Assembly (NCBI GenBank): GCA_015680685.1
Contig: MNCI01016285.1
Location: 1 to 64,000, forward strand
Direction: 5' to 3'
Source: Gnetum montanum
Taxonomy: Eukaryota; Streptophyta; Gnetopsida; Gnetales; Gnetaceae
Length of the DNA stretch: 64,000 nucleotides
Positions 44,398-57,520 of this stretch are shown here, in pieces (within the stretch, counting starts at the first letter, position 1; every line of letters starts with the position of its first letter). A program made the position numbers and the translations under genes. The notes under the pieces were generated by a model that did no database searches, was not told the DNA's origin, and worked only from the letters and a program-made list of their open reading frames with translations.

Positions 44398-47279
44398 GTT
44401 GAAGTAGAGAATCTAGATAGATAGCCATGTTTACCTAGGCTAGAAACCAAGGGGTCAGATTTACCATTTGAAAGTGAAGATGTCAAAAGGTAAGTTAAGC
44501 AACATTGAAATATTATGAATGCCAAAAATCTTAGTGCATGCATTATTTATAAGTTATAAAAGAAATGAAGGAAAAAGATTTTGATACCAAAGCTTTCATT
44601 TGCATTAGAGAAACTTTAGAATTGACGTATGAGTAAATACAAAGCAACAACAAAGCTAAATGATAAGAAAGCATAATGCCAAGTGGTAGCAATAGGCAGG
44701 GGGCTAGGGATGCATCTAGAAATAGCAAGGGTTTGCCTAAACCCTACATACTCCCTCCTAGAGCTCAAATGTAAGTTATTCAAAGCCTAGTTTGGCATCT
44801 TTGTAGAGTTTTACTATTCCTCTAGTTTTGTTGTAATGGTTGTGTTTGGATTTCTAGAATTTTGAGAAATTTTTCTAGTTATACATAACATTGGGATTGA
44901 ATTCAACATTGTTTAGTATCTTAGAGTAGTTGTAAAGCTTAGATTACAGCTTTTAAGTTTTGAGTTTATTGTGGGATTAAGAATCCCATCTTGTAACCTT
45001 AGTTTTTGAGGGTTTTTAGGAAATTTCTAATTTACATAGCTAGAAATCTTATGAATGTTTTAATTTTATCTTGTTTAAGTGTAGTGTATAGAAAATGCAT
45101 CAATTATCTTGGATTTCAGCAGATTTACTACCTAGATTAAGAGAAATCATGATTTTCCACGTTGTTGTTATAGTGCATCAAATAGTGATGCTAGGGTAAG
45201 AAAAGTTGACAATTTTACATTATTTTTAGCTAAATTTGAAATGTACATTAGATAGTACTAGTAGAAACGGATTAGAATTGATGTTTTCATGGGTAAATTC
45301 ATAATCTCTCTTATAAATTATAGGAAAATTTCATTTTGGGAATTTTCTTTGTGAAGAACACGATGCAAGAAGAACATGATGTGAAGTTTTAATGTGAAGG
45401 CATTTTGTCAAATGCTTAAGTGAAGAAAAAGGGTAAAATGATGTTCCATGTCAAGGTGCATTTTAACATAGAATGTCTAAGTTTTGATTTGTATAGAATG
45501 CCATCTTGCATCAAATTATGTTTTGATGTAAAGTCTTAATGTTGAATTGTTAAGTTGACATGCCACATAGAAAACTAAGGAAGAGTTTTAACATGAAACC
45601 AATGTATCTTAAGCATTTTTTAATGTTGCATCAATTAAAGTTGAAGTTTTAATGTAAAGTTATATCTTTGATGCTAAAATCATTTGATGTTTATTTTCAG
45701 GGATGTTCTAGCATCTATGCTCCTCATCATTGAGGCTCTATATTTCATCTTGGTATACAAATGAAACATCCTAGAAAATAAATAGAGGGCTTCAAATCTA
45801 ATCATTAGCAAGTCCTTGTTCGATGACAACATGCTCATGCCATCCAAGTTGTGGACATGGAGGGGAGCTATAGAATTTTTTAAGTTCTACATAATCCATT
45901 TTTGATGAGTGGCGAGGTACCCCTACGCCCAACCATACAAATCTCAAGCATTCATGCATGATTTGGTTGAATTCCATGGATGGGACTAGTTGTGGCATCT
46001 AAATCGCTATGCCTTAATCACAGTTCTCTATCTTTCCACTTGGACTAGTGGTAGCTTTGTCACGTATGGTTGAGTCCAGAGTGAGGCATATGATTTTTAT
46101 TGTTCTATGATCAACAATAGGTTGAAACTCAATTTATAATCAATTCAACTAATCTAATTGCTAATTAATAATCAACTACCTTAACATAAGTATTTGATCC
46201 CACTTCCCATGCACATCTTGAACACATATAACACTGCTAGGTTACCAAACGTTAAGTGTTGTTGGGATTACCAAGAGCCATACACATGCTCAAAGCAATC
46301 GTACTTATGTGCTTAATTAATTAACATGCATTAAAATGTAAATATTAACTAAGTACATGAAAAGTAAATTGCATGGAAAGTAAATCTAATCGAAGTCAAA
46401 GTGTTGCAATGAATAAGAATCAATCTCGATCTTATTACCATTCACTAAATATGTCCAAGTACATTGCCACTCGAATAAGACTCCATACAATTGACTCAAA
46501 TCCACTCTGTGGGCACTCACTGAATGTTTTGTAAGATTATGGAATAAAACTGTAAGAGTTCGGCTACTCTATTGACAAATCTATGAAAAACTATTGCAAA
46601 ACTATTAAAACTAATGCCCAAACCATGTGCCCAAGCACTATATTTATAGGCCGGTCCATACCCGTCGATATCAAATATCCAATAATGCATCTAGGGGTCT
46701 AATATCGAGTATCCGATATTGAAGCCAGGCAAATCATGATTCATCAATTTTCATATGGTGATTTGGATGGTTTTGAATAAAGAAGTTATTTTATGAGCCT
46801 TGTAAGAAATCCTATCGGGATTCTCTTCTAAGTTCATAGAGATAATCTTTTAGTTTACATCAAATATTAAGGAGTTTAAGAATGTCTTCATTTATAGGAA
46901 ATATTTGGACAAGATGTGGAAAAGATGGAAGTATTGGTAATTCAAGGCCAATAGTACATTACTTCTAGAAACTTATACTTCTAGGGCAATATCTTACTAA
47001 CCAAGCTCCCAAATTATTGTTGAGAGGTGAGTCAAAACTTTTAAGAGTTAAAGCAAAGTTAAGTTAATCTTATGTTGATTAAAACTAAATTAGGGATTAT
47101 TGTGTAGGTTTATTGATTTGAATATGCAAAGTCTTGTTCATTTGGCATTTTTGCAAAACTTATTGCGGGACCTCTTCCAACACAAAGATTGGAGATCTCA
47201 AGTAATGTTCCATTTCAATGTGCAATATAAGATGTTTAGACAAAAAGTCTTGGAATGAGTAATATAATCAAGGATGTCT
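44398..47279. repeat. Unnamed dispersed repeat, copy B
   Basis: Second copy of 1-2015. It is interrupted at 45903-46746 by a solo LTR; without the LTR and one target copy its length is about 2.03 kb, equal to copy A. Its right border, near 47279, is where the two copies stop matching. Confidence 0.85.
45903..46746 (-). mobile_element. Solo LTR with ATTTT target duplication
   Basis: 844 bp with TGATGA/TCATCA ends and the family's GGGGTACCTCGCCACTCATCA-type end (minus strand). The TATA box on the minus strand is at 46648-46641. ATTTT is present at both sides (45898-45902 and 46747-46751), and copy A of the host repeat has the empty site (CCATTTTCATATGG). A solo LTR forms when the two LTRs of a full element recombine. 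Confidence 0.95.
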
Positions 47280-48770
47280 TTATCCAATGTTCTATGTGTT
47301 AACACTTAAAAAGTTTAATCTTAGTAATGCTGATCCAACAACACTTAGGTACAGGTGACCTCTAAACATTAAAGTCATTAAGGGCTAACAAATTCACATC
47401 ATCGTTAACATGCACATTACAAGTTATGCTCTAGATCAAAAGATTGAGTTCTTGGTGCCTTAGCAAGTCACATTCTCAAAGGAGGATACCTAAGAGGAAC
47501 AAGTAGATGTTCATTAAGAATTTTTGTGATAAAAATCACATTAATTTACCTTTGTGAATGTATAGAGGTTGTGGCCAAAGGTAGCCACTAGATGATAGGA
47601 GTCATATTGTAGTTTGAAAAAGAAAAGGTAAAACATGTGACAAATTAGAGGGCACCAAAGTGGATCCAAGATGAACCATTTTTAAGAGGCAAAGAATTGG
47701 TGTGCCTTCCCTTTTAGTTATGGAGTTAGGTGATGCTACAATGATGCTAGAATACCAAGCCTTGTACATGCTAGTAAAAGGTTATCATTAGGCATGGAAA
47801 GTGGGTCTCCTAAGACATGAAATAACCTTCTCTTGATTGTAGAAGGATCAACTCTACTTGCTTATTTCACAACTAGAGATAGAGGACCAACTTGCATATC
47901 AAGCAAGTAGTTTTTGCTTTGGATAAAAATATTAGTATAATTTGCATGAAAAAGGGCAAACCTCTTCTTCCTAAACCCAAGTTGGGTGGACTTCTCTAAG
48001 CCTTTATTGGATGATGAGATGAGTTAAACACTTCGTGCTTTATGATTAGAGAACCCTAGCCATTGAACTTTCCTATCTACAATAGTTGGAAGGACTTCTA
48101 GATGTTCAAAGTCCCTCACTATCTATTGCAACTTTCCATGTTTGAAAAGTGAATGCTTCAAGGATGTTATGTCTTTCAAGTGGGGGAGAGTATAGGAAAA
48201 CATGCCTTGTTGGTGAATCAAAGGCTATTTCCCTTTGAAACGGGGGGTTAGAGGAGCATGGAGATCCTTTTGGGTTCCATGCTATTCTAATTATCATTTT
48301 AGAAGTACGTGGGCCTTGATTCTTTTTGAACCTCATCATAGGGATATGTAGGCTTGTGGAGGAGCTTTGGCTTTGATGCTTGGGCCACCATCCTCTCTTC
48401 ACAGTGCAGCTCAAGGTTAGATGTGTTAGCATAGGAACATGTCTTAGCTCCTTTAAGAGATCTGTATGTCATGCACTTGTTATGTGTGTTTATGTGCACC
48501 TTGTTGGTTTGGTTGCGTAATTAATGCTTATGGTGACTCTAGTACCTTTAGCCATTGGCTAATAGGTTGTGTGCTCTATGTTGTAGAACAAGTACACTAA
48601 GCTATGAGGCATAGGTCACCTTAAGCCCACCCTCTCTTGTTGCACCGGTTGGGACTCTTCAATGGTGCCAAATGGTGGTTTTGTTATACTTGGTTGAATT
48701 TTGGTTATAATGCTGAGTCATAAAGTTCTAATTTGACTCGTAAGGTTTCATTAATGCCTAATTTTAACCT
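47280..48770. other. Repeat-like DNA without recognised coding
   Basis: ORFs at 48106-48499 (minus) are open for up to 108 codons but show no domain I can identify. I found no LTR boundary. Confidence 0.45.
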
Positions 48771-51555
48771 CCAATGTTCTATTCAATGGGAGAAAAAAAT
48801 GTTAGGGTTTCTGCTTAGACACAGCCATGTACTCGATATAACTGCTGGGACGCCCACAAGTTTTTCAGTTAAGTGTATCCAGTATGGGCTTTGATACAAT
48901 TTGAAAATTGGAGTGCAATAGCCGTGCCGTGAGGAATTAAAGGATGCTCGCCGTGATGAGCTTTAGTTTTTGTTCCAAAGAGGTGGCGCCTAGCCATCTC
49001 TGTGATGGCAACAAAACCCTCTAAGAAGTTCTGAGCGATTATTGCTATTTTTGTTACTTTCTCAAGTTACAAGTATGCGGTAAAGAGATGAACTCTTTTC
49101 TTTGTATCTGCTATTAGGTTGCAGATTAGGTTGAAGCTGATTCTTGTTTTTACAAGATTTAGTTGGTTTTCTCGCTTTTAGGTCATATTCGGTTTTATTT
49201 TTGTCAATGGGATGAGCCTAACGCTAAATCTGTCAATCCGCCGAAAAATATATGTGGACACAGATTATCCCAACAGGTTCTGATTGACACTACCATTTAC
49301 TGTTATGGTTATCAATCGAGTTATTCTTGGTGTCTGCGTTATAGAATTTTGGTTTCCTTCTACATAAGGTATTAGATTTAATGGATCTTTTAGCTGTTGC
49401 TTTTCATCTTTATCTGACATGGAATATTCATTGGTTCTTGGAATTTCTGTTGGAGATATGTCGAATTACATTTACATGTTCATCTATGTTATTTAGTGGA
49501 CATTGTCATGTTGGAAGCAAAGGAGGTCGACTACATCAAGTGGTTTTATGATCTTGCATTGTTCAATGTATTGAACCATATCTGCATGTGTTTGCTGAAA
49601 TGCAGGTGTGGACACAAATATCCTAACATATCCCAACAGGTTCTGATTTGACAGTCTTATTATATTTGAATAATCTAATGTGCTAAAATTGGATTGGTTT
49701 TGTTTCCCATTGAATATTATTTTGCAGGTGGCTTAATTTTCATCTGGCTTTTGTATTGTAACACCAGGTGTCTGGACTCTATGATATTGCGATATTGATA
49801 ATGATAATCAGTTTCTTTGCTAGCCTTATGCATGATGAAGTGAAGCTCTAGTGTCAGAATACCCATAGGATCTATTGAAGTTTAGATACAAAATTTGAGA
49901 TTTGTTGAACAAAAGTTCAGGCACGAAATTTCAGACTTCGTGAGAGTTTTTGGAGAGGTTACCCATCCTAGTGCTACGCTAGAATGAGCATGCCAACCAA
50001 TCAAGACTGCCTGCCTGGACGTGTTTATCTGTCAACTTTATTACCATGGAGAATCATATATAGATTCCAACAGATCCTTATAGATTAGATTGTTAACATA
50101 TGATGAGGAACCCACAACAGATTTTTGTTGTTCCGTAATTGCCTTACGTTTGTTAGTCATTTCTATTGTGTGATTTGATAATCTATTTCAAAGGCCTTTG
50201 TTAGTTGGATTTTGAATTTAGTAAGCCATCTTTTTCAGATATGAAAATTTTCCCTACTGATTTTAAGTGCTGATTTCAAAGATACTTTTGTAGGTCAAGA
50301 TGCAACCAAAATCAAGGCATATTTTACTGTACATACCCAGTTTCTATCTTATGTCTCTTGTTCGGCTCCTCATAGTGGTTAATGAAATGTATATTTTTGT
50401 TTTGCTGATATAGGGGCATTCTAATCTTTAGAGTTATTTTGATCTTTTAATGTTTGTTGGATGGGATTGTTCAAAGTGTGTTCTTGGTATGTTGGCAATG
50501 GCATTTGTACTATATGGTGGTATTGTATTTTAATGGCTTTCTAGCCAGTTACAATGCCTCACATTGACTCTGGTTGTAATAGTTGGAAGTCCTGTTTTTT
50601 GGTGTGATTTATTGGTTCAAGGTGTTTGACTGATCTATTACAAGTCATAAGTTTGATCTTAAGTTTGGATAAATCCAGTAATATTAGAAATGTTCATACT
50701 AACGTAATCTCAGGACTTAAGAATTTAAAATGGTTGGGCCAATTCTCACTGAATTTGGATGCAACCAATCGGTACCATCCAATGCAAGGTTTTAATGAGA
50801 TTTGAGGTATATGCAGTCTATATGAACAACCCTACCTCGAATTTCAAATTTAGAGATGTATGTGCTTTGGTTCCAACTGAAAGTGATACATGCAACAGTG
50901 AAACAATATCTCTAATATTCAAGGAATTGATTATAAAAGAAATGTTAATGAGAGGATTTGCTAGGAAATAGAATGGTTGATGATGACTAATGAGGGGGAA
51001 TTTTACCGTAACGTTGTTCTATCTAAGAAAATCTTCATCTGAAAAAGGAAATGTTTTTGACTTATGGATGCTTGTACATGATGCTGTTTATGCAAGGAAT
51101 TTTAGAACTTTCTTGACGTGGACATCTGCACAAGGTTGCTGAAACACATTTGCTGTAACAATATTACTACATTTGTCTTTCTTGGTGTAGTCAGAATTGA
51201 TGCATGACTTGTAGGTAGGGTGGTGTTTTTATAACCACCCACATTTAATTCTTTCTTTGATTGCTTTGCCTATAAATTATTGCCTTGCTTATAGATTGAG
51301 GCAAAGGCCTTTGTAGAAATCAGCATTCAACATCTCTCCATTTTATATTTGAATTTGTATGAGCTTTGGTTTCTTGGTGTGTCTTTGTAATTGTATGTTG
51401 AGGTTGTGTAGGGAAAGATGAGAACGAAGATTAAGTTTCCGTGAGTTGTTTTAAATAATCTAAGCAAAAGACTATTTTGTGTCTTTCGTTTTGCTGTTTT
51501 TTTTCTTTTCACATTGTAGACGTTTATCTGGGATGTGGTGGTATTTACGAAAAAC
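48771..51555. other. Mostly unique, intron-like DNA
   Basis: T-rich DNA with TTTTGCAG/GT-type junctions resembles plant intron or lncRNA sequence. ATATCCCAACAGGTTCTGAT-like sequence occurs twice (about 49265 and 49630). At 49001 an ATG reads MATKPSKKF, a TGA, then AIIAIFVTFSSYKYA before GGTAAAG, a possible donor site; this could be a first exon of a membrane protein, but the stop and lack of a family match leave it open. Confidence 0.3.
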
Positions 51556-52518
51556 CATCCCTTTTTAAAGCAAGATTGAATTTGAGATGGCCAGTGACCA
51601 CCTGTGGTTAACCTGGCCAGTTGTGGTTGTCTGGCCACCATGCATAACACATAAAAGATGTCCTGCAAGTTGCATTGCAATTCTTATTTTTATTTTACTA
51701 TGACTAAAAAGAAGGATGTCTTGCAATTTGCACTTCTGAAAATCCTTTCATGATCTGTTGCTGTTGTGAAAGGATTTTTACCAAATTTTTTGGATGATAA
51801 AATCAAAAGCAATATATAATTGTTATGAAGTTCTCTCACCGAATGATTTTTTGATTGATAAATCAAAACCAAACGGATTCTGCACTGCAATGACCTTTGG
51901 TTCAACCCAGAAAAATGCAAGATTTGATTTCACTGTTATGACCTTTAGTTCAACCCAGAAAAATGCAAAATGCAAAGATTTGATTGCAGAACCTATCACC
52001 CATGCCAGAATGCATGAATTACTAAAACGGATTACACTTTCAATTTGTCAAAAATATGCAACAGTAAATGAACTATTTTCAGTTTTTATTGAACAAGATC
52101 AAATATGAGTTTCCCCAGAAGTTAAAAAACTGTTACTGGACAGAAAACACCTGTGTTCTTTCGTGATTGAAAAATGATTCTCAACTGCAAAGGTTCAAAA
52201 TGGGAACACAAGTCATGATTAAAATAAAACAAAACTGCAATGTTGCAACATGTGCCTTTTTTATGCCATTTTTGCATAACATGATTAAATAGTTTTTTTT
52301 TGCCATTTTTGATTCAATCCTGTCTGGCCCCATAGATACGTTTAGCGAAATATAAAAATATGTTCAAAATGTTTTTTGTTTAAATGCTATAATATATTCA
52401 GTGTATTAGAGGGTTGGTGGGTTGGCCTTTGTATATTATGCATGGTGGCTTGTTAATCTCAAGTGGCCAGGTTAACCGCAGGCCACCAAAAGTTCAATCT
52501 TCCCTTTTCATGGAATCG
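51556..52518. mobile_element. Non-autonomous element with about 100-bp terminal inverted repeats
   Basis: The block AAGATTGAA ... GGTTAACCTGGCCA ... GCCACCATGCATAA at 51572-51655 is found in reverse complement at 52502-52430 with moderate divergence. The DNA between (about 770 bp) has no transposase. This is the form of a long-TIR MITE or foldback element. No certain target duplication was seen, so the exact ends are approximate. Confidence 0.65.
51886..51990. repeat. About 50-bp tandem duplication
   Basis: ATGACCTTTGGTTCAACCCA with AAAAATGCAAGATTTGATT is followed by a second copy (ATGACCTTTAGTTCAACCCA) that carries a 7-bp expansion of AAATGCA. It lies inside the TIR element. Confidence 0.85.
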
Positions 52519-52617
52519 TCAGACGTGTATCCTTTGATGTCCATAAATTCGTATCTCGATCGTTGTGGGTTTTGCATGTAGTCTGCTCGTAGGGTATGGT
52601 GCTTACCAAAAGTTTGT

Positions 52618-53001
52618 GTGTTCCAAATTCTATGTGTTCGTAGTGGTGATACGTCATTTTTTGTTGTGGGACCATTGAATCACACCCTATCACCAGCGAA
52701 AATGTTGATCTTTCACAAAAGAGTGCTAATCCCGACGATGCTGGTCTTTCGGTTCTGTATTTTTCATATCCGTTGTTTTAATTTCAACTTTTTTATTGAA
52801 AGATTGAAGGAAAATATCACCCAAGTGGACGAAATCAAGATTCAGAACTTGTCTATTAAGGAAGAAACTATTTGATTTCCACTGTAAGTGGAGTATAAAA
52901 TGAAGGCACGAAAGCTGGAGAAGCACTTAGAAATCTGTGAAGCACGAAAGCTGGAGAAGCACTTGGAAATCTGTGAAAAGGTTCTTCGCAACCACCAATA
53001 A
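52618..53001 (+). other. Exon-like fragment with in-frame 36-bp duplication
   Basis: At 52906-52941 and 52942-52977 a 36-bp unit is repeated with one base change, in frame, encoding ARKLEKHLEICE twice, followed by KVLRNHQ and a stop at 52999. Upstream, an open frame (52618-52875) ends in IKEETI. The repeated peptide is Lys/Glu/Leu-rich and helical. I do not recognise a family; the fragment may be the end of a pseudogene. Confidence 0.35.
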
Positions 53002-54386
53002 AAATATCTATCTGATCTTTTTTTAACAATGGTTTGTTGTGAGTTTTAGATTTTAATATTTTGGAATACCCCTTTTCTCATGTCCTTGCAGTGAATGCAT
53101 GTATTCTAGGCCTGCGACAAAGTCAAAGAAATTGTTGTGCTCTGATATAAGGTTTCTTTTTCGAATTCTTTGGTGCCAGCAATGTAGTGATTAATAATGT
53201 ATCATTATATTCATCCCAGAATTATTGTTTTTAATATGGAAGCAGCCTAGTGATTGGCTTTTCAAAGATCACTTTATATCCTTTTCAGCAACGGCGTTAC
53301 TTCGTTTGTTATGAGTGCAGCTCCTAAACAAGTTTTAAATCAAATACAAAATTGGAGATCTTAGTTTTCTCAGTTTCTATTGTTTAAGTATGTTTGGAAA
53401 TGGAAGTTTAATTACGTCCTTGCAAGACCAACCACGATCATGATAGGGCTTGAACACCTTATCTCGTGTTGTGTTATTATTCTCCTTTTTTCTCTGATTT
53501 CTACATGGACTGTGATGCTTATGACTTCAATGTGGTAATACTGTACACCGTAATTATTCTCCTTTTTTTCTTTAATTTCTGCAGGAGGTTTTATACGTTT
53601 AAATTTATATTACTCATGGTTAATACTTTAATTTCTGCATGGAGGTTTTATATGTTCAAATTTATACTGCTCATGGTTAGTACTTTTAAGGTATTTTGGA
53701 AAACTCTGTTTTTTATCATTCAGACCGTTTTATCTTGGTGTTTTTATGTCAGTATGTTTTAAAGATATTTTAGAAAACTATATGTTTTATCATCTAGAGG
53801 TTTATTTTCGTGTTTTTATATCAACAAAAGTTTAAAAGGTTTCTAGTGGGTGCCTCAACTTGGATATACCCCATGGAAGATCTATGCGGGATTTTTCTAA
53901 TGTGGATTTGGAGTACATTCAGCTTACATATAAAGTCTTAGGAAATTGCTTGGTACAATTTAGATTTTTTTAGAAAGATCAAAGTTTAGGAAAAGTTTAC
54001 AGCGGTCTATTTTCTATATCTACAAATAGCCCTATTGGCTCGGCTGAGATATAATTTAACTATTGTACCATTGTTTTCCATATGGTAAATTTTCATATTT
54101 TTTAAAAATGAATTTTCTTATGCTACTAAAATAATCCGGTGATTTCATAAGGAGGGTTTAGGACTTGCTTGATGGTATAGTTGCTTAAAAAAATGTTTTT
54201 AAATGATGGAAGTCCAAAATTATCAAATTGTGTTTTTCAAGCCTAAAAAAATATTGCATGTGAATACATAAAATTATGAGCATATGAAAGAAGCATGAGA
54301 GATCAGTGTTAGGTTGTTAGCTTTTTCTTGATCAACAGTTGGGAGCTTTCGCCGGGGAACGACCAGGGTCACGTAGGGGCGGATGA
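53002..54386. other. AT-rich DNA, no gene seen
   Basis: T-rich tracts and a duplicated TTTTATATGTTCAAATTTAT-type unit (about 53588 and 53648). No supported coding. Confidence 0.45.
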
Positions 54387-54494
54387 TTATGATTTTGGTG
54401 ATTTTGGTTTGTGTGACCTTGGGACTTGAAAAATTTTAACTTATGATTTTGGTGATTTTGGTTTGTGTGACCTTGGGGCTTGAAAAATTTTAAC
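54387..54494. repeat. 54-bp tandem duplication
   Basis: Units 54387-54440 and 54441-54494 are nearly identical (GGGACTTGAAA against GGGGCTTGAAA), so the duplication is recent. Confidence 0.95.
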
Positions 54495-54746
54495 TCTAGG
54501 TTGATAATGGCGTTGGCATCAGTAGCATAATCATTGTTGTAGATGTTCCTAGGGTAGGTGCATCTTACTTGTAGTAACTTTGCAAGTGATGTCAGTGTTA
54601 GTGTCACCATGATGGGAATAAAATTGGGTGAGTATGGGTAGTTTGACCAAGGATTTAAAAAATTCTAACTTTAGGTTGATGATATGTCAACGTTAGCACC
54701 ACAGTCATGGTCTTGGTTGTTCTCACTTGATTCATTTCTTGCCTTC

Positions 54747-55753
54747 TGATGGGACACGATATTGCATCCCTCGCGATATCGTGTACGCGATATTGCATCC
54801 TTCTCCATGATATTGCATACACGATATTGCGGTGCGTCGTCATATCTATAAATAAGAGGCGGCTCTCCCTTGTTTTCCCATCCTGGGCTAGAAGTAGGGA
54901 AACTTTGGTAGATTGATCACTCTAGAGATAGAATATTTTCCATGTGCCTGCAACAGGAGTCCCAAAGTGAACATTGTACCTGAACACAAGTTGTGTACAA
55001 CGATAAAGATGAGCTTTTTGGATAAACCTTGCAGTGCATGGAATAGGATTTTATTACTTGTTATTTATTGCTTTCTCGTAGAATGTGGAATGAGTACAAC
55101 TTGATTACGAGCATCTAAGGATGTGTACGGATAGTCAAGGAATCGGTTGCTCATTGCAATGCGGTATGAGTACGACTTGATTACGAGTATCTAGTGTGAC
55201 TATTTGGTAACCTAGTGGCGTATCCAGGATCTGCGCTTGGTAATCCTAGTGGTAGTCATGCACAAGGATGTGTACGGTTAGTCAAGGAATCGGCCGCTCA
55301 TCGCATTTAGGCTAGATTAGCTTTCTCAACCCTTTCCTCCTAGTTAAGTGCCTCAGTACGACCACTTCGAGCATGTGTGTTACGCATGGTGATCCCAGTG
55401 ATGATTAGTGTTTGGTAGCTATGGTTGCATCGGTTCAGGGTGTGTACGGTAAGTGGGAACGGATGTTGACGCTAGGTAATTTAGACTTAGTCATTAGTTA
55501 GAATTAGTAATTAGTTTCTCAACCCTCAACTCAATAGCATAGGAGGAAAACATAAAAGACCATAAAAATCATATACCTTGGACTTATTTAACCATACACC
55601 GTGACAACCACAAGTAAGTCTGAGAAGACAACGAATGATTAACCCCAAGTGTTCCATGGGGCGTGTAGGCACTTAGTCTGTGGAGTTTGACTAGATCGCG
55701 CGTGCTACATTCATTTCATATGGTTGAGTGTAGGGGTACCTCGCCACTCATCA
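54747..55753 (+). mobile_element. Solo LTR with CCTTC target duplication
   Basis: 1007 bp from TGATGGGACACGATATTGCA to GGTACCTCGCCACTCATCA. CCTTC lies on both sides (54742-54746 and 55754-55758). U3 carries several CGATATTGCATCC-type units and then TATAAATA at 54847-54854. Relatives of the E2 LTR share the CGATATTGC units and the AAGAGGC motif after the TATA box. Confidence 0.96.
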
Positions 55754-55758
55754 CCTTC

Positions 55759-57150
55759 CTATGCTCTCTAGTAACATATCAATGTTAGTTTTGGCACTCA
55801 AAAAAGTGGTTTCAGCAATTTCTAAGGTAGAGTTGACAATTTTAAACTTCGAAAGTTTTCTAACTTTGTAAGTGATGTTAGTGGTAGTGTTACCATGATG
55901 ATGTTAGCATGATCTCAAGGGCTTGAAATTGACACTTGATACCTTTTCTTTGGCTTGGTACACTTAGTATTCTCCTTGGCACACTACTAGCAACATTTTA
56001 GCACATTTGGCATTCTAGATGTTCATAAGGTTAAATTGGAAAAGTTCACAAATTTTCATAAGTACTAACACTTGTGGGGTTCACACCTTGACCTTCATGT
56101 TTGTCTTGCTTGACATCCAATAGTGTTCCTTATCTTCCTAAGTTTTTCAGCATCATCTTAGTAGTATTTGACTTCAATTTGGGCCTCAAATAGACCTTCA
56201 ACTTGGCAAAATTGTTGAAGTTATTAAGTATGGGGAAAGCACCAATGTGACATCATCTTCCTTTCCCTTGATGTTTGGTAGCATTCCCCTGAGCATTTTG
56301 GTAGCATCTCAACATTGTTCAACATTGGTTTGGGCATTAGACAAAGCTATGAAAGGCAAGGAATTAGCACTAGGAAAAATTTAGTAAAATTTTCCTATAG
56401 TGTTGTTAGGATCAACCATCCAGCTTGCTCTAGATTTCCCAAGTTTAAAGGTCAAACTTGCTATTTTGAACTTCAAAACCACTTTAGGAAAAACAAGACT
56501 TCAAGTTTAAAATTAGCAACCCTACTTCTATAGATAGGGGTTGAAAACACATATTCCAAATTAGTTTCTTAAAATTTTGAGCACATTTTTAAGATTTCAA
56601 GAGATTGTGAGAACTTGTAGTAGACCTTTCATCATCACCAACGTGTTTCACAGCCACACTTGTGCCTTCAAGATTAGCATTGATGTGCCTTTAGCATTCA
56701 CTTGACCAGTGTTAACATTGGTTCCTAGAGATAGAATTTTCTAGCCTCCAATATCACCTTCTAAAGATAGAGTTTTTAAGGGTCTAATGTTAGCATTGGG
56801 ACACTTAGTCAAAACAAACATATTTTGACTCTCAATTGACTCCTCCTCATGATGAAGACTATGCCCATTCCAATTTATCTTTTGTTTACCTGCTATCTCA
56901 TCCAAGAAATAACCTCTCTTTGCCAATGTTGCATAAACCTGTTCTATCCCTCCTCCAACAGAACCTTTTTCCCCTTCCAAGTATTCTTAACCTCCTTTTC
57001 TTCCTACTCCTTCCTCATTTGTCAAGACCCTAATAGGAGTACAAAAGGAGACTAAGCAGGACAAAGAAAAATACAAAGAGGAAGCACCAAAGTAAGCTAT
57101 TCTAAACAAGAAAATAATCTCATTCTAAGCATACCAAGGTTCAACTCCCG
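55759..57150. other. Diverged repeat-like DNA
   Basis: The block AAGTGATGT.AGTG.TAGTGT.ACCATGATG occurs near 54585 and again near 55868, on either side of the solo LTR, showing an older local duplication. Short ORFs show no domain. Confidence 0.45.
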
Positions 57151-57155
57151 CATCT

Positions 57156-57520
57156 CCTATTGTCATTCTATTTCCTACACCACCAAGTATCACTCCTTCC
57201 ACACTAGTTGCTAAGGTCATGCTTTTTTTCAAATTGTAGCTATCATGAAGTTAAAAGAAACCATTCCTTTCTTCTTTGACCTCATTTCGATAGCTAAGGA
57301 ACATTGCTTGCCATTGGAGGACATCCCCTATTGTCATTCTAGTTCCTACACCACCAAGTATCACTTCTTCCACACTAGTTGCTAAGGAGTTCATGCATAG
57401 GGACAAAGCTTTTTTTCAAATTGTAGCTATCATGATGTTAGAAGAAACCATTCCTTTCTTCTTTGACCTCAATTTGATAGCTAAGGAAAATTGCTTGCCA
57501 TTGGAGGAGCTACTTATATT
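57156..57520 (+). repeat. About 171-bp tandem duplication
   Basis: Unit 1 begins CCTATTGTCATTCTATTTCC at 57156 and unit 2 at 57327. Unit 2 has an extra stretch near 57390 (GAGTTCATGCATAGGGACAA). Both contain TTTTTTTCAAATTGTAGCTA and CCATTCCTTTCTTCTTTGAC. Confidence 0.9.
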
